Notes: a model not told the origin generated them from the sequence alone. 64,000 nucleotides of DNA from Sulfolobaceae archaeon (GCA_028277025.1 JAPYVG010000005.1:19260-83259); one strand, 5' to 3'. Shown: positions 41,910 through 52,821, counted from the stretch's first letter. Program-made: numbers and translations.

Positions 41910-43172
41910 TTGGAAAACATTAGAGATCTAATTGAAAGTACTATTAATGGTTATACAGTATTTGACAGAAGTAAGGTGTTGAACCCAGACTATGTGCCAA
42001 GAAACTTACCGCATAGGCAAGACCAGATTAAGGAGCTTAGTATAATGTTTAAAGACGTTATAGTATCACCAGGGAATACCTCTGTTAGGTCTGTAATTTT
42101 AGGAAGAACTGGGACTGGGAAAACAGTAACGTCAAAGAAGTTCGGGGAAGAGTTCGAAAAGATAGCCAATGAGAAAGGTATCAAATTAAAGTATGTTCAT
42201 ATTAACTGTCATAGGCAAAGGACGTTATACTTAATGTTGATGGAAATTGCCCAAAACCTAAGATTACAATTACCAAATAGGGGGTTATCTTCACAAGAAA
42301 CTTTCAAACTCATATATGATTACTTAGAAAAGAAGAACATTCATTTAATTTTAGCATTGGATGAGTTCGATTACTTTATAAGCACATCACCAGTAGAAGA
42401 CATATACTTTCTAGTTAGAGTTTATGACGAATTAAACGTGAATGTAAAGAGGATACATTATATTTTCATCGTTAGAGAAATAACGAGTCTATCGGGTTTA
42501 GATAAAAGTATTAAGGATCATATTCTTAAAAATATCATAGAATTTCCTCCGTATAATTCAAATCAGTTATATGATATTCTTATAGACAGGGTTATTAACG
42601 AGAAAGCCTTTAAGGAGAATGCCGTAATGGATGAGGCTATAAGGTTTATTGCGGACATTCATGGTGTAGATAAGGGTGGAAGCGGTAATGCAAGATTAGC
42701 AATAGAAACCTTAGAACTAGCTGGTAAGATAGCTGATAGTGAGAACTCTCCGATAGTCACGATTGACCATGCAAAAAAGGCTAATTCTAAAATTAATCCG
42801 GAGCTTAGCCTAATAATTGATACGATTAAAGACTTAGAGCTTCACCAATTATTATTGTTAAAGAGTGTCATTTCTCTTCAAAGAAGGGAAGGATTAGATT
42901 TCTTCCCTATGGGTAAAGTTGAAGAGGAGTACAGATATATTAGTAAGACTTTGGGTGAAGAGCCAAGAAGACATACTCAAGTATTTGAAAACATTAGGAA
43001 GTTAAAGCTAATGGGGCTGATAAACACGAGACAAAGCGGTAAAGGCATGAGAGGTAGAACTACTTTAATTTCACTTCCAATCCCAATATCAAATGAACTA
43101 GAGGAACTAATAGATAAAGAAATAAGGGGGAGATTAGGCAATAGAGGAGCTACTAACTCCAACAGCATTTAA
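41910..43172 (+). CDS. cdc6: Orc1/Cdc6 origin-binding initiator (Cdc6-3-like)
   Basis: About 420 residues. AAA+ origin recognition protein: Walker A VILGRTGTGKTVTSKKF, Walker B HLILALDEFDYFIS, sensor segments, HGVDKGGSGNARLAIETLEL with the sensor-2 arginine, and a C-terminal winged helix (HTQVFENIRKLKLMGLINTR). The neighbourhood with gins23 and mcm suggests the Cdc6-3 paralogue, which is next to oriC2 in Sulfolobus. TTG 41910 is preceded by GGTGA with 5-base spacing. GTG 41901 is the alternative. Confidence 0.93.
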   Translation: MENIRDLIESTINGYTVFDRSKVLNPDYVPRNLPHRQDQIKELSIMFKDVIVSPGNTSVRSVILGRTGTGKTVTSKKFGEEFEKIANEKGIKLKYVHINCHRQRTLYLMLMEIAQNLRLQLPNRGLSSQETFKLIYDYLEKKNIHLILALDEFDYFISTSPVEDIYFLVRVYDELNVNVKRIHYIFIVREITSLSGLDKSIKDHILKNIIEFPPYNSNQLYDILIDRVINEKAFKENAVMDEAIRFIADIHGVDKGGSGNARLAIETLELAGKIADSENSPIVTIDHAKKANSKINPELSLIIDTIKDLELHQLLLLKSVISLQRREGLDFFPMGKVEEEYRYISKTLGEEPRRHTQVFENIRKLKLMGLINTRQSGKGMRGRTTLISLPIPISNELEELIDKEIRGRLGNRGATNSNSI

Positions 43173-43391
43173 AGTTCTTAGAATATTATTTAAATTTGGA
43201 GAAATAAATATAACTAAACTGTCAAAAGAGACTAAAATTAAATACTCTACTTTAGAGAGGATTATAAGGATTTTGGAAGAGAAAAAAATAGTAGAAGTAA
43301 TAGAGGCTGATAGGTCTAAAATCATAAGATTAAACTATGAAAACCCCAAAGTAGTAATATTAAAAAACCTCTTTGAAGAACTTGAGAATAT

Positions 43392-43395
<4 letters not shown>
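43141..43395 (+). CDS. small winged-helix protein with no canonical start codon
   Basis: About 84 residues: [40 protein letters not shown] and [20 protein letters not shown] form a clear winged helix-turn-helix. The frame opens after TAG 43135-43137. The first possible start-like codon is ATA 43141, where related proteins would plausibly begin Met-Glu-Glu-Leu-Leu. No ATG, GTG or TTG occurs before a TTG near 43270, inside the recognition region. It overlaps the cdc6 end by 32 bases and its stop overlaps the moaC start (ATGA), so it sits like a real operon gene. Confidence 0.7.
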
Positions 43396-43862
<467 letters not shown>

Positions 43863-45154
43863 ACGTCTCCTCCTCTTTTTTAGTCTTCCCCTCTGTGGTG
43901 GTTGGAGGTAAAGAAGATAATGCTTTTATAATTTCCTTTTCACCTTCCGTCAGTTCAAGTTCTTTATCTAATTTATCCCTATACTTTGAGTAATATTGAA
44001 CGAAGAATGGTAAAACATCATTTAAAGTCTTCTCTTTAGAAGAGTGTATTTTTTCACCTATTTTCCTAAGTAATAATTCTAGGTTATCTCTATTCTCTTT
44101 AGTCTTCGATAAGAGCTGAATGTATTGTGGGAATTGGTATTTAACCCATTTAGCCTTATAAGTAGGTTTCTTCTTTTCTAAAGACGCTAAAGCAACACCA
44201 GGTCCCATTAAGTCAAAAACATACGAAAGCAAATCCCATCCGACAAGCTTAGCTCTAGATAGAAACAGTGAAGCTTTCGATAATGCGTCGTATGCTCTCC
44301 ATACGTCCTCCATATCAGTATATTGTAACGGTATGTTCTCATCTAACCATCTCATTAATAGCTCATAATCAATTTGAGTGCTTGTAACTGCACTCTTAGC
44401 CTGCCAATAATACTTGGCCCAAAACACTTGTCTTAACGCCTCAAATGGGTCTAACTCCCTATCTTTCCTCCTAACTAACTCTTTAGCCATTTCGAGAGTA
44501 ACTTTACCAAAACCTTCAGCTACACCTTGTAGCATATTAATTGCGTATCTTGCATCTCCCTCACTTTGTTCTATAATATAGTCTAATGCCTCATCATCAC
44601 AATGTATCTTTTCTGCATCACAAATATGTTTTAAAATCCTCTTCATAGGATATTTACCTAACCTCTTTAACTCTATCATCTCTACAGCGTTTCTTATAGG
44701 TCTTAATGATGGATCCCATGGGTCATTAGCGGTCAAAATTATAGGATATTTAGTCTTTTCTATAAGTTCCAAAATACCGGTTATCGCGCCAACATCAACT
44801 CTAGCGTTTATTCCATCGACTTCATCGAGTAAGATCAGCTTTCCCCTTATCCCGAATAAAGTGCCAGTTATAGAAGCTCTAATTACTATATTCTTTATAT
44901 CCTCTAAGTTTCTCGAATCACTAGCATTTATTTCCATTAATTCTAGTTTGTAATCACGCGCCAAAGCCTCAGCTAAAGTGGTCTTCCCTACTCCAGGGGG
45001 GCCATAGAGTAATACAGCCTTAACTTTAGGTTTTCCGCTAAGCCAACCCTCAATCCACTCCTTTAGCTTCGTCTTTGCTTCTTCTTGATTCTCTATGTCA
45101 TTAAGGCTCTTAGGCCTATATTTTAAAAACCATTGTAATGGCAAAAAGTTCACC

Positions 45155-46135
45155 TTAAGTCTTAGAACTCATGTACTTTTCACCGTAAACCGCCAGCTTA
45201 GCTAGAAATGCACTTAGTTGAATCTCATCGTCAGCTCCTTCCATTATTCTAAATTCTACTTCCCCAGCATAATCGACTAGTATAACCCTTAACTCATCTG
45301 GTACATTTAGTTCGTTTCCAGTCAATTCCCTATGTACTTGTTTAATAATATCCTCTCCGGATAAACCATAATTGACCAGTAAGTCTCTTAATTTATCTCT
45401 AGCTTGTAAAAATTTACCTTGCAATGCTAGGTTTAGCATCTCCCTAATTTCTTTCGGCTGAGCTAATCCTAGCACTTTATACACTGCCTCAACAGTTACC
45501 TTACCATAAGCTGAAGCTGCTTGTAAAATGTTAATGGATTTTCTCATATCACCTTGAGTAATATCATAAATTGTTTCCAGCGCTTTAATATCAACCTCAA
45601 CTTTCTCATTCTTCGCTATGTAAAGTAACCTATTTACCACATCCTCCTTTTTCAGTGGGTAAAATCTAAATAGGGCAGTCCTAGATTGAATAGGTTCAAT
45701 TATCTTACTTAAATAATTACAAGCCAAGATAAATCTAGTAGTTTCAGTGTATAATTCCATAGTCCTCCTTAGAGCTTGCTGTGCATCAGCTGTCATATTA
45801 TCTGCCTCATCCAATAGCACAACTTTAAAGGGTACATTACCTCCAGCAACAGTACGTGCGAACTCCTTGACCTTACTTCTAATGACGTCAATTCCTCTCT
45901 CATCACTAGCGTTTAATTCAAGGAAATATTGCTTATAATTTTCTCCGTAAAGATCGTGTACCAAAGCTAGAGCCGCCGTAGTCTTACCAGTCCCTGGCGG
46001 ACCGGCGAACAATAAATGGGGCATATTCTTCTCTTTAACAAACTTTTTCAGTCTTTCCACAATATCTTTTTGATTTACGATTTCGTCTAATGATTTAGGC
46101 CTATACTTTTCTGCCCATAAGATTTCCTCTTCCAA
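45155..46135 (-). CDS. rfcS: replication factor C small subunit
   Basis: 326 residues; four copies join one RfcL in the archaeal clamp loader. [20 protein letters not shown], Walker [21 protein letters not shown], Walker [13 protein letters not shown], and the SRC-type sensor [12 protein letters not shown] with the arginine finger. Starts on TTG. It is 10 bases upstream of rfcL, so both come from one mRNA. Confidence 0.97.
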   Translation of the reverse strand: MEEEILWAEKYRPKSLDEIVNQKDIVERLKKFVKEKNMPHLLFAGPPGTGKTTAALALVHDLYGENYKQYFLELNASDERGIDVIRSKVKEFARTVAGGNVPFKVVLLDEADNMTADAQQALRRTMELYTETTRFILACNYLSKIIEPIQSRTALFRFYPLKKEDVVNRLLYIAKNEKVEVDIKALETIYDITQGDMRKSINILQAASAYGKVTVEAVYKVLGLAQPKEIREMLNLALQGKFLQARDKLRDLLVNYGLSGEDIIKQVHRELTGNELNVPDELRVILVDYAGEVEFRIMEGADDEIQLSAFLAKLAVYGEKYMSSKT

Positions 46136-46146
46136 TCTTAAGCCCC

Positions 46147-46596
46147 CTATTTCCTTTTATACTTCCCCATTATTACTCCTTTGTCAATAATATGTCCTTC
46201 CATAAGGCTTTTCAATTCATCTGCGGTAACGCCGCTCTTTTGAGGCAGTTCGGTGTCTAACGCATAAACATAGAAATAATACCTATGAGGAGGGTGAGTT
46301 CTGGGAGGGCAAGGTCCCCCATAGCCTACTTTCCCGAAATCATTAATCCCTTGAATGCCATATCCTGATTTTTCTATTTTCTTTATATTTTTAGGTAACT
46401 TATTAGTTTTAATATTATAAATAACCCAATGAATAAAAGTTCCTCCAGGCGCATCTGGGTCTTCTACTATTATAGCATAACTTTTCACGTTAGGAACTTG
46501 ATCCCATTCCAGTTCTGGTGATACGTCTGCTCCATCACAAGTATATTCAACTGGGATAAAATCCTCATTTTTAAAAGCCGGACTTCTTACATTCAT
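46147..46596 (-). CDS. YbhB/YbcL-type PEBP (Raf kinase inhibitor-like) protein
   Basis: 149 residues. IPVEYTCDGADVSPELEWDQ at the N-terminus, SYAIIVEDPDAPGGTFIHWV with the ligand-binding DPDAP and HWV, GYGGPCPPRTHPPHRYYFYV. The family binds anionic ligands, but its role in archaea is unknown. It is 11 bases upstream of rfcS on the same strand. Confidence 0.93.
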   Translation of the reverse strand: MNVRSPAFKNEDFIPVEYTCDGADVSPELEWDQVPNVKSYAIIVEDPDAPGGTFIHWVIYNIKTNKLPKNIKKIEKSGYGIQGINDFGKVGYGGPCPPRTHPPHRYYFYVYALDTELPQKSGVTADELKSLMEGHIIDKGVIMGKYKRK

Positions 46597-46631
46597 ATTT
46601 TCGTAATTAGAAGTTGAAAATAAAACTCTTT

Positions 46632-47243
46632 CTACTTCTTAGATAAGTAAAACTCCTGCTCCTCGTGGCCGTTTTTGGTTATCTTTGTGACTATTACTCC
46701 AGTTCCAGTATATGGGTCTCTCTTTAGAGATGAAAATATAGCTCTTTTAGCCAGCTCAGCAGCCTCATCTAAACTCATATCCGGCCTATAACCATCTTCA
46801 AGAACGCTTATAGCCTCTGGAGAACCAGAACCAGTTGCAGTATAATCCTCTTCAGTGATATCACCTAAATAATCTAAGTTATATAGCCTGGGCTGATCAT
46901 CAACTCCCCCTATTAAAATCTGAACTAAATAAGGAAAATATTTCGAGAACGAAAGTAAATTAGCTAAATAAGTTGCTAAAGCTTTAATAGTAATCGGTCT
47001 CATTCCAGTAATATAATTATAATGGTATAAGTTCTTCAGAAGGTCGTATATAAATTGTAAATCTGCTACGCTACCAGCTGTAGTAATCCCTATAGTATCA
47101 GTAATATACAATACTTTTCTTACATATTTATGTGCAACGTATAACCCTGCACTAGCCCTCCTATCAGCAGCAAGTATAACACCTTCTTTCGTTTTAATCC
47201 CTACAGTTGTAGTTCCCTTGAGAATCTTGCGCTCCAAATTCAT
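46632..47243 (-). CDS. psmB: proteasome beta subunit
   Basis: About 203 residues from ATG 47243. A short propeptide NLERKILKG is followed by [20 protein letters not shown], so self-cleavage at Gly-Thr would free the catalytic threonine. The lysine equivalent to Lys33 and [17 protein letters not shown] are present, so this is an active-type subunit. Sulfolobales carry a second, usually inactive, beta gene elsewhere. TATA-like TTATATTA about 22 bases upstream suits a leaderless mRNA. Confidence 0.94.
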   Translation of the reverse strand: MNLERKILKGTTTVGIKTKEGVILAADRRASAGLYVAHKYVRKVLYITDTIGITTAGSVADLQFIYDLLKNLYHYNYITGMRPITIKALATYLANLLSFSKYFPYLVQILIGGVDDQPRLYNLDYLGDITEEDYTATGSGSPEAISVLEDGYRPDMSLDEAAELAKRAIFSSLKRDPYTGTGVIVTKITKNGHEEQEFYLSKK

Positions 47244-47270
47244 AATGTGAGAACCCACTTTAATATAATC

Positions 47271-48461
47271 TCACTTCTTAATAAATTCAACAATCCCTAA
47301 GATTCTTTCAGCAATATCTAACACTTTACCATCAGCGTAAGGTTCACCACTAACCATTAAACCTATGGGCAAATCATTAATCATTGAAACCGGTAATGAG
47401 ATTGAGGGCGCATTAACTGCATTAAAGATTTCAGTATTCCCTATTAATACGTCCCTATACTCTAATTCTCTCCCTATAACTTCACTTATCTTGGGTGCCG
47501 GTATTTTAGTAGTGGGAGAAAGTAAAGCATCAAACTCTTTGAAAATCTTTATATACTCTCTTATGATCAAGTTCCTTATCCTAAGAGCATTAACGTATTC
47601 ATAGGCTAAGATTTTCTCACCGTTAATCAGTAGTTGTCTGACATCTGGAAAATACTCGTTAATCCTCTGAGGGTATAAACCCTTACTCTTATGAAATGCC
47701 ACACCTTCAGCTAATGCTATAGTCTTTCTCACATAAGGAGCATATTTAATTATAAACTCATTATGGATTTCCTCAATGTCAAAATAACCAGAAAGTTTAT
47801 TAATAACTTTCTTTAGCGCTTTAGAAGCATCATCTTCACCGAATAAGAATAACCCCAATTTAGGTTTTCTCTTAGCTTGCTGTATTAAAGGTGTCTTATC
47901 TTCATAGACGCTTTCTAAAACTCTTTTTAGCGTATTTAAATCCCTAGTTATGAAACCGATCGTATCAAAAGTCCAACTAAAAGGCACTACACCTTTAGTT
48001 GGAATCAGGCCGGTTGTAGGCTTAAACCCTATAACGCCACAAAGCGATGCTGGAATTCTTATAGACCCGCCAGTATCTGTGCCTACTCCAACGTCAGCAA
48101 TGCCTAAAGCAACTGCCACTGCGGAACCACCACTTGACCCCCCAGAAATCCTTTCTGGGTCTATAGGGTTTCTTGAAGGGCCAAGATATGAAGAAGTATT
48201 GGTTGCACCCATAGCGAATTCATGAGTATTTGTCTTTCCTATTATTTCTCCTCCCTCATCTAAAATCCTCTCTATAATTGGGGAGTTTTCACGGGGTATG
48301 TATCTAAAAAATCTAGAGCCTGCAGTAGTTGGTAAATTTACTATATCTATTATATCTTTAACTGCGAAAGTCAGCCCGTGAAGTTTTCCCTTATCTCTTA
48401 GTTTAATCCTTTTTATAGCTGTAAAGATATTGTATTTCGAATTTAATTCTTCTAATGACAT
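47271..48461 (-). CDS. amidase-signature hydrolase
   Basis: 396 residues. Catalytic Ser-Ser-Lys triad: lysine in GLTFAVKDIIDI, cis-serine and nucleophile in ERISGGSSGGSAVAVALGI and GVGTDTGGSIRIPASLCGVI. It is not in a gatCB setting and is shorter than GatA, so it is more likely a general aliphatic amidase than the tRNA amidotransferase. The substrate is unknown. Confidence 0.88.
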   Translation of the reverse strand: MSLEELNSKYNIFTAIKRIKLRDKGKLHGLTFAVKDIIDIVNLPTTAGSRFFRYIPRENSPIIERILDEGGEIIGKTNTHEFAMGATNTSSYLGPSRNPIDPERISGGSSGGSAVAVALGIADVGVGTDTGGSIRIPASLCGVIGFKPTTGLIPTKGVVPFSWTFDTIGFITRDLNTLKRVLESVYEDKTPLIQQAKRKPKLGLFLFGEDDASKALKKVINKLSGYFDIEEIHNEFIIKYAPYVRKTIALAEGVAFHKSKGLYPQRINEYFPDVRQLLINGEKILAYEYVNALRIRNLIIREYIKIFKEFDALLSPTTKIPAPKISEVIGRELEYRDVLIGNTEIFNAVNAPSISLPVSMINDLPIGLMVSGEPYADGKVLDIAERILGIVEFIKK

Positions 48462-48484
48462 CTTGGGTCACACAGAACAGTGGT

Positions 48485-48919
48485 TTAGGCAAGTCTTGTA
48501 GGTCGTAATTCTCCGAGCTTTCTGAGGACTTCATTAATAAATCTTTCAAAATCTTCCCTATTAAAGCCTCTTTTACCTACAATTTCATAAATAACCCCCT
48601 CAACTTTAGAATAATTTTTTAGGGTTTCATTTAATTTCCTCCATGGGATTCCCTTTAAGGCATCTGAAAGGGCCTTATCAAAGGGTAATTCTCCCTTAAC
48701 CATAAGGCAACTAATTATTGGGTATCCAACATAACCTCTAAATTTAGTACCATTATCGTCACTGTAAAACTTATTCCCTTTAACTATGACTCTGTACCTC
48801 CTATCACCCTCAGAGGAAATAACTTCACACTCCTCCTCGTTTATCACCTTAACCCGGCCGTCTGCAATTGCACCCAACGCTTCGAGTACTTTAATTCTTG
48901 GGGGTTCTTTTAAATACAA
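48485..48919 (-). CDS. hypothetical protein, Sulfolobales type
   Basis: 144 residues without membrane segments. N-terminal part RIKVLEALGAIADGRVKVIN followed by a beta-rich stretch (YRVIVKGNKFYSDDNGTKFR) and helices. It is divergent from the acryloyl-CoA reductase gene and 23 bases upstream of the amidase on the same strand. I do not recognise the family. Confidence 0.7.
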   Translation of the reverse strand: MYLKEPPRIKVLEALGAIADGRVKVINEEECEVISSEGDRRYRVIVKGNKFYSDDNGTKFRGYVGYPIISCLMVKGELPFDKALSDALKGIPWRKLNETLKNYSKVEGVIYEIVGKRGFNREDFERFINEVLRKLGELRPTRLA

Positions 48920-48977
48920 GTCCTCTCATCTCGCCTCTTATAAATATTTATATTATTTAAACAATATAAACTCTACA

Positions 48978-49985
48978 ATGAAGGCTATTGTTGTACCTGG
49001 GCCTAGACAAGGTTATAAGTTACAAGAAGTTCCAGACCCGAAACCAGGGAAGGATGAAGTTATAATAAGAGTTGATAGAGCAGCACTGTGTTATAGGGAT
49101 TTACTCCAACTACAAGGATATTATCCAAGAATGAAATACCCAGTAATATTAGGGCATGAAGTGGTGGGGACAATAGAGGAAGTTGGTGAAGAAGTTAAAG
49201 GATTCGAGGTTGGAGATAAAGTAATTTCACTTCTTTATGCACCGGACGGAACTTGTGAATACTGTAGAATGGGTGAGGAAGCTTATTGTCATAATAGACT
49301 AGGTTATTCTGAGGAATTAGACGGTTTCTTCGCAGAAAAGGCTAAAATTAAAGTGACAAGTTTGGTCAAGGTGCCTCAAGGGACTTCGGATGAAGGAGCA
49401 GTATTAGTTCCTTGTGTAACCGGAATGATTTATAGGGGTATAAGAAGAGCTGGAGGAATTAGGCCCGGAGAGCTTGTTTTAGTTACCGGAGCAAGTGGTG
49501 GTGTAGGAATTCATGCAATCCAAGTGGCTAAAGCTTTAGGGGCGAAAGTAATAGGAGTTACAACATCGGAGGAAAAGGCAAAGATAATTAAACAATATGC
49601 AGATCACGTTATTGTGGGTACTAAGTTCTCTGAGGAGGCGAAGAAAATAGGAGATGTAACGTTAGTTATAGACACTGTAGGGACTCCGACCTTCGAGGAA
49701 AGCCTAAGGTCTCTGTGGATGGGTGGTAGGATAGTGCAGATAGGTAATGTTGATCCTTCACAAATTTACGACTTAAGGTTAGGTTATATAATTCTTAAGG
49801 ATATAAAAATAGTTGGGCACGCATCAGCGACCAAATACGATGCGGAACAAGCACTTAAGTTGACAGCTGAAGGGAAAATAAAGCCAGTAATTGCGGGTAC
49901 TGTTAGCCTTGAGGACATAGATAGGGGATACCAAATGATAAAAGATAAGAATAAAATAGGAAAAGTGCTAGTAAAACCATATTAA
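48978..49985 (+). CDS. acr: zinc-type medium-chain dehydrogenase, probable acryloyl-CoA reductase
   Basis: About 335 residues from ATG 48978. Catalytic zinc and substrate region HEVVGTIEEVGEEVKGFEVG, structural zinc cysteines in GTCEYCRMGEEAYCHNR, and NADP loop LVTGASGGVGIHAIQVAKAL. The start KAIVVPGPRQGYKLQEVPDP closely matches what I remember of the acryloyl-CoA reductase of Sulfolobus (Sulfurisphaera) tokodaii, which reduces acryloyl-CoA to propionyl-CoA in the 3-hydroxypropionate/4-hydroxybutyrate CO2-fixation cycle. The catalytic zinc ligands differ from alcohol dehydrogenases (CYRDL). Confidence 0.85.
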   Translation: MKAIVVPGPRQGYKLQEVPDPKPGKDEVIIRVDRAALCYRDLLQLQGYYPRMKYPVILGHEVVGTIEEVGEEVKGFEVGDKVISLLYAPDGTCEYCRMGEEAYCHNRLGYSEELDGFFAEKAKIKVTSLVKVPQGTSDEGAVLVPCVTGMIYRGIRRAGGIRPGELVLVTGASGGVGIHAIQVAKALGAKVIGVTTSEEKAKIIKQYADHVIVGTKFSEEAKKIGDVTLVIDTVGTPTFEESLRSLWMGGRIVQIGNVDPSQIYDLRLGYIILKDIKIVGHASATKYDAEQALKLTAEGKIKPVIAGTVSLEDIDRGYQMIKDKNKIGKVLVKPY

Positions 49986-50008
49986 TTCTTTAAGCTAAAT
50001 TATTCCCA

Positions 50009-50623
50009 ATGAAAATTAAATTCTCTACGCTTACAATCCCCTCAAATTTAATCCCCCATACGGAAGACGAAATAGATCAGACAAAAGAACTCGCTTCATA
50101 TATTTTTGAATCCCTTTCAGCACTAGACTACAAAGACGTAGAAATTGATGATAAGATTCTTTTAATATCTTCCATATTTGGATCGAAATTATTAGAGGGA
50201 GTAATAGACAATTCCTACTCTTACTATTATTCTTTAAAAGGTGCAAAATACTTGTCTGGCGATGCGTCAATATTAATAAGCGAAACGCTGACCTATGCTA
50301 CCTTGTACTCATTATACAACGTTAACTTTAATAACATTATACCTTTTAGAACTGTAAAATATTTAGGAGTGATAGCTGATTCCGTAGTGGACTTAAGTAA
50401 GGAAAAAAAGTTGGCAGAGGAACTTAATACATCCTCTGGTTTACTTTTCATAAACATAAGAGCTTCTATGAGTCCGAGAAGTTATTACGTTATTGATAAA
50501 CTATGGAAGAGCTTAATGAATATAGAGATTGTAAGATACCCAGACAACTATGGTTTAATCTCGTTAATAATTAAAGAAGGTGAGTCTATGAAAGAAACAT
50601 TCATTTTTATAACTCCAGGGTGA
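50009..50623 (+). CDS. hypothetical protein
   Basis: 204 residues, soluble, mixed alpha/beta: TEDEIDQTKELASYIFESLS, ISSIFGSKLLEGVIDNSYSY, and a C-terminal YGLISLIIKEGESMKETFIF. No catalytic motif seen. It lies 24 bases after acr and 5 bases before the next gene, so these are probably one transcript. Family not recognised. Confidence 0.65.
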   Translation: MKIKFSTLTIPSNLIPHTEDEIDQTKELASYIFESLSALDYKDVEIDDKILLISSIFGSKLLEGVIDNSYSYYYSLKGAKYLSGDASILISETLTYATLYSLYNVNFNNIIPFRTVKYLGVIADSVVDLSKEKKLAEELNTSSGLLFINIRASMSPRSYYVIDKLWKSLMNIEIVRYPDNYGLISLIIKEGESMKETFIFITPG

Positions 50624-50627
50624 TTAG

Positions 50628-51116
50628 ATGGACTGTTTAAACATCTCGGAAGCTATAAAGTACTCATGGATCGGATACGGTAAATTAATAAGTGAGATTA
50701 GCAAAGAGTGTATAGAATCGTTAAGAGACGAAGTCATTCAAATAAGGGAAAAAATTAAAGAGGTAAAGAATGAGGTAACAGAGGATTACCTATTACCCTA
50801 TAAGTTAAGGGAAAAGGGAGTAAACTCGGAAGATCTAGTTAAGTTAGCCCTATTCGAATTAGCAAGACGCCTTAACGCTTCTTCAAGTCTAAACTCTTCT
50901 AAAGAAAGAGATGGGTTAAGATATATATGGATAGATATGGGGATTAAAAAGGTGTTAAGAGGGATATGCAACTGTAAAGGTTTTGTAAAAAGTGAATTGA
51001 AAAACGGGTTTTTAGTAATGATAGATGGGATAGTTTATGCGGAAACTTATTATGGTAATGAAGAGGAAGTTTTAAAAGAAGTAATATCTAAACTTGCCTC
51101 ATATATGCTGACATAA
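50628..51116 (+). CDS. hypothetical protein
   Basis: 162 residues. Helical N-terminal half (SLRDEVIQIREKIKEVKNEV) and a beta hairpin near the end (KNGFLVMIDGIVYAETYYGN). Two cysteines lie together at ICNCKG. It follows the previous gene by 4 bases with GTGATTAG at the junction as ribosome site. Family not recognised. Confidence 0.65.
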   Translation: MDCLNISEAIKYSWIGYGKLISEISKECIESLRDEVIQIREKIKEVKNEVTEDYLLPYKLREKGVNSEDLVKLALFELARRLNASSSLNSSKERDGLRYIWIDMGIKKVLRGICNCKGFVKSELKNGFLVMIDGIVYAETYYGNEEEVLKEVISKLASYMLT

Positions 51117-51426
51117 AAGAGGTGGAATGTTAATACACGTTTATACCAAGATGTAAAAACATCTTTCATATAATTAGATGATTATTTTCACTATATAAAA
51201 GCTCCCAGTTAACAAATCCATACTTAAGTTTTGTAACCGTTTTCATATGTCAGATTTCCTCTTATACCCAGTTAACCAATCTAATTTAAGGCAAATGATA
51301 AAGCAGTAATTATAAAGGAGTTAATAAAGTAGTCTCTACGGAAGTTTTCTATGCAATTAAATCGAGTAGTAATTCGCATTTTTCGAACACATTAATGATT
51401 TATAGATCGTTAAAAGAAAATAGGCT
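51117..51426. other. intergenic region with a possible gene relic
   Basis: 310 AT-rich bases. Between about 51327 and 51444 one frame reads VNKVVSTEVFYAIKSSSNSH then FSNTLMIYRSLKENR with no start codon. Another frame just before it reads AVIIKELIK and stops. These could be parts of one decayed gene, though short open frames are common in AT-rich DNA. No RNA gene seen. Confidence 0.35.
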
Positions 51427-51987
51427 ATGGATATTATAAAAACCCTTTCATATATTTTTCATCCATCTATAGTTACTTTCATAGGATTTACACTTATTGA
51501 AATTGTTGAAAAACTCTCACTCTTTGATTTCATTGATACCACACTATTTTTCTCACTATACCCCTTTGTGCTCGTTTTAGTCTTGAAAAGAGTGGGAAAA
51601 GTATCAGATATAATGGTGACTAAAAAAGAAGAGAGGATTTTACCAATTATTTTGGCAATAATAGGATATCTACTCGGTCTATTTTTAACTCTCTTTCTAT
51701 CTTATGATAGAGTCTTAATTATTCTAGAATCTATCTATATAATTGATAGTGTAATTATTCTTCTCATAACACCAAAATACAAGGTAAGTGTGCATGTATC
51801 AACAGCAACTGGGGTAGCTGTTTCAGTCACCCTAATTCTGGGGTTAAAATATTCCTTTTTGTTCTTAATACCCTTAATAGTAGGTTACTCTAGGATTAGA
51901 GAGAAAGCTCATACAATAGGTCAAGTAGTTCTAGGTTTCATCCTATCAGCCTTTATGACTTTAATCCTTATTGTAGTGCTAATATAA
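51427..51987 (+). CDS. multi-pass membrane protein, PAP2-like
   Basis: 186 residues with about five or six membrane segments. The segment KVSVHVSTATGVAVSVTLIL and later PLIVGYSRIREKAHTIGQVV resemble the histidine- and arginine-containing loops of PAP2 phosphatases (SGHA ... R-x-x-x-x-x-H). The match is partial, so lipid phosphatase activity is only suggested. Confidence 0.65.
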   Translation: MDIIKTLSYIFHPSIVTFIGFTLIEIVEKLSLFDFIDTTLFFSLYPFVLVLVLKRVGKVSDIMVTKKEERILPIILAIIGYLLGLFLTLFLSYDRVLIILESIYIIDSVIILLITPKYKVSVHVSTATGVAVSVTLILGLKYSFLFLIPLIVGYSRIREKAHTIGQVVLGFILSAFMTLILIVVLI

Positions 51988-52018
51988 ACTTTTTAATTAA
52001 TAAGTTAAATAAATTGGT

Positions 52019-52636
52019 ATGATAACTAATTTAACTATAAGTGCAATATTGAAAAGAAAATTCGATAAAAACGATGTAGCCAGACTGGTTGGTAATGGGC
52101 TTGTCGACAAAGATCTTCTACCTTTACTTTTAAACTTCTTAGCAACTAAGACCTCTTTACAAGACCTATTAATATTTAATAACATAAAAGAACATAGAGT
52201 TGCATTATTGAATAGATACGGAACAGGTTTCCTAGCGTTAATATATAAAACTCCTATAGTCGAAAGGAAAGAGGTAATAGATGCTTTTAACAATTTCAAG
52301 AAAACATATTTACCTTTATTTACGGAAGATATTGCGGGGTTTGAGTTAGCATATAAATCTTTAGAGAATGGAAAACTGAAAAGAATAGAACCACCGTTCC
52401 CCTTACAGCTCTCAATAATCAATCATCCGAAGCTTATAAGTTATAGGATCGCGGAAGACACAGAATTTAGCCCGCTAAATACGAATTTTAGGGAGATATT
52501 AATAGAGCCTTCACTGATAGATGACGGTAAAATAATTATTACCGTAACTTATAGAAATCGTGAGTTAGATGAGTGTTTGTTAAATAGAGTGTTTGATGAG
52601 GTTAATAAATTAGTAGACTCTTTATTGGTTAAGTGA
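52019..52636 (+). CDS. hypothetical protein
   Basis: 205 residues, soluble, helical first half (AILKRKFDKNDVARLVGNGL) and beta-rich second half ending DGKIIITVTYRNRELDECLL. No recognised motif. ATG 52019 lies about 30 bases after the membrane protein gene, with TATA-like TTTTTAATTAATAAG between them, so it may have its own promoter. Confidence 0.6.
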   Translation: MITNLTISAILKRKFDKNDVARLVGNGLVDKDLLPLLLNFLATKTSLQDLLIFNNIKEHRVALLNRYGTGFLALIYKTPIVERKEVIDAFNNFKKTYLPLFTEDIAGFELAYKSLENGKLKRIEPPFPLQLSIINHPKLISYRIAEDTEFSPLNTNFREILIEPSLIDDGKIIITVTYRNRELDECLLNRVFDEVNKLVDSLLVK

Positions 52637-52748
52637 GATTTTTAGAGAAGTACTTGATTCCTCACTCAGCGTTTTAATGACATTAGATTTAAATAGGCTA
52701 ATTGAAGAGATAATGTGGGAAGACGTAAAAGTTTTTTGTATAGAAGAT

Positions 52749-52821
52749 GCCGCGGTAGTCTAGCGGTCTAGGATGGGGGCCTGTCGAGCCCCTGACCCGG
52801 GTTCAAATCCCGGCCGCGGCG
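52749..52821 (+). tRNA. tRNA-Asp(GTC)
   Basis: Acceptor GCCGCGG pairs with CCGCGGC, anticodon stem GGGGC/GCCCC around loop CTGTCGA gives anticodon GTC, T arm CCGGG-TTCAAAT-CCCGG, discriminator G. No intron and no encoded CCA. Confidence 0.97.

Noticed and set aside
52677..52763. 28-codon frame ending in tRNA-Asp
   Set aside because: Its stop lies inside the tRNA and there is no ribosome site; chance in AT-rich DNA is more likely.
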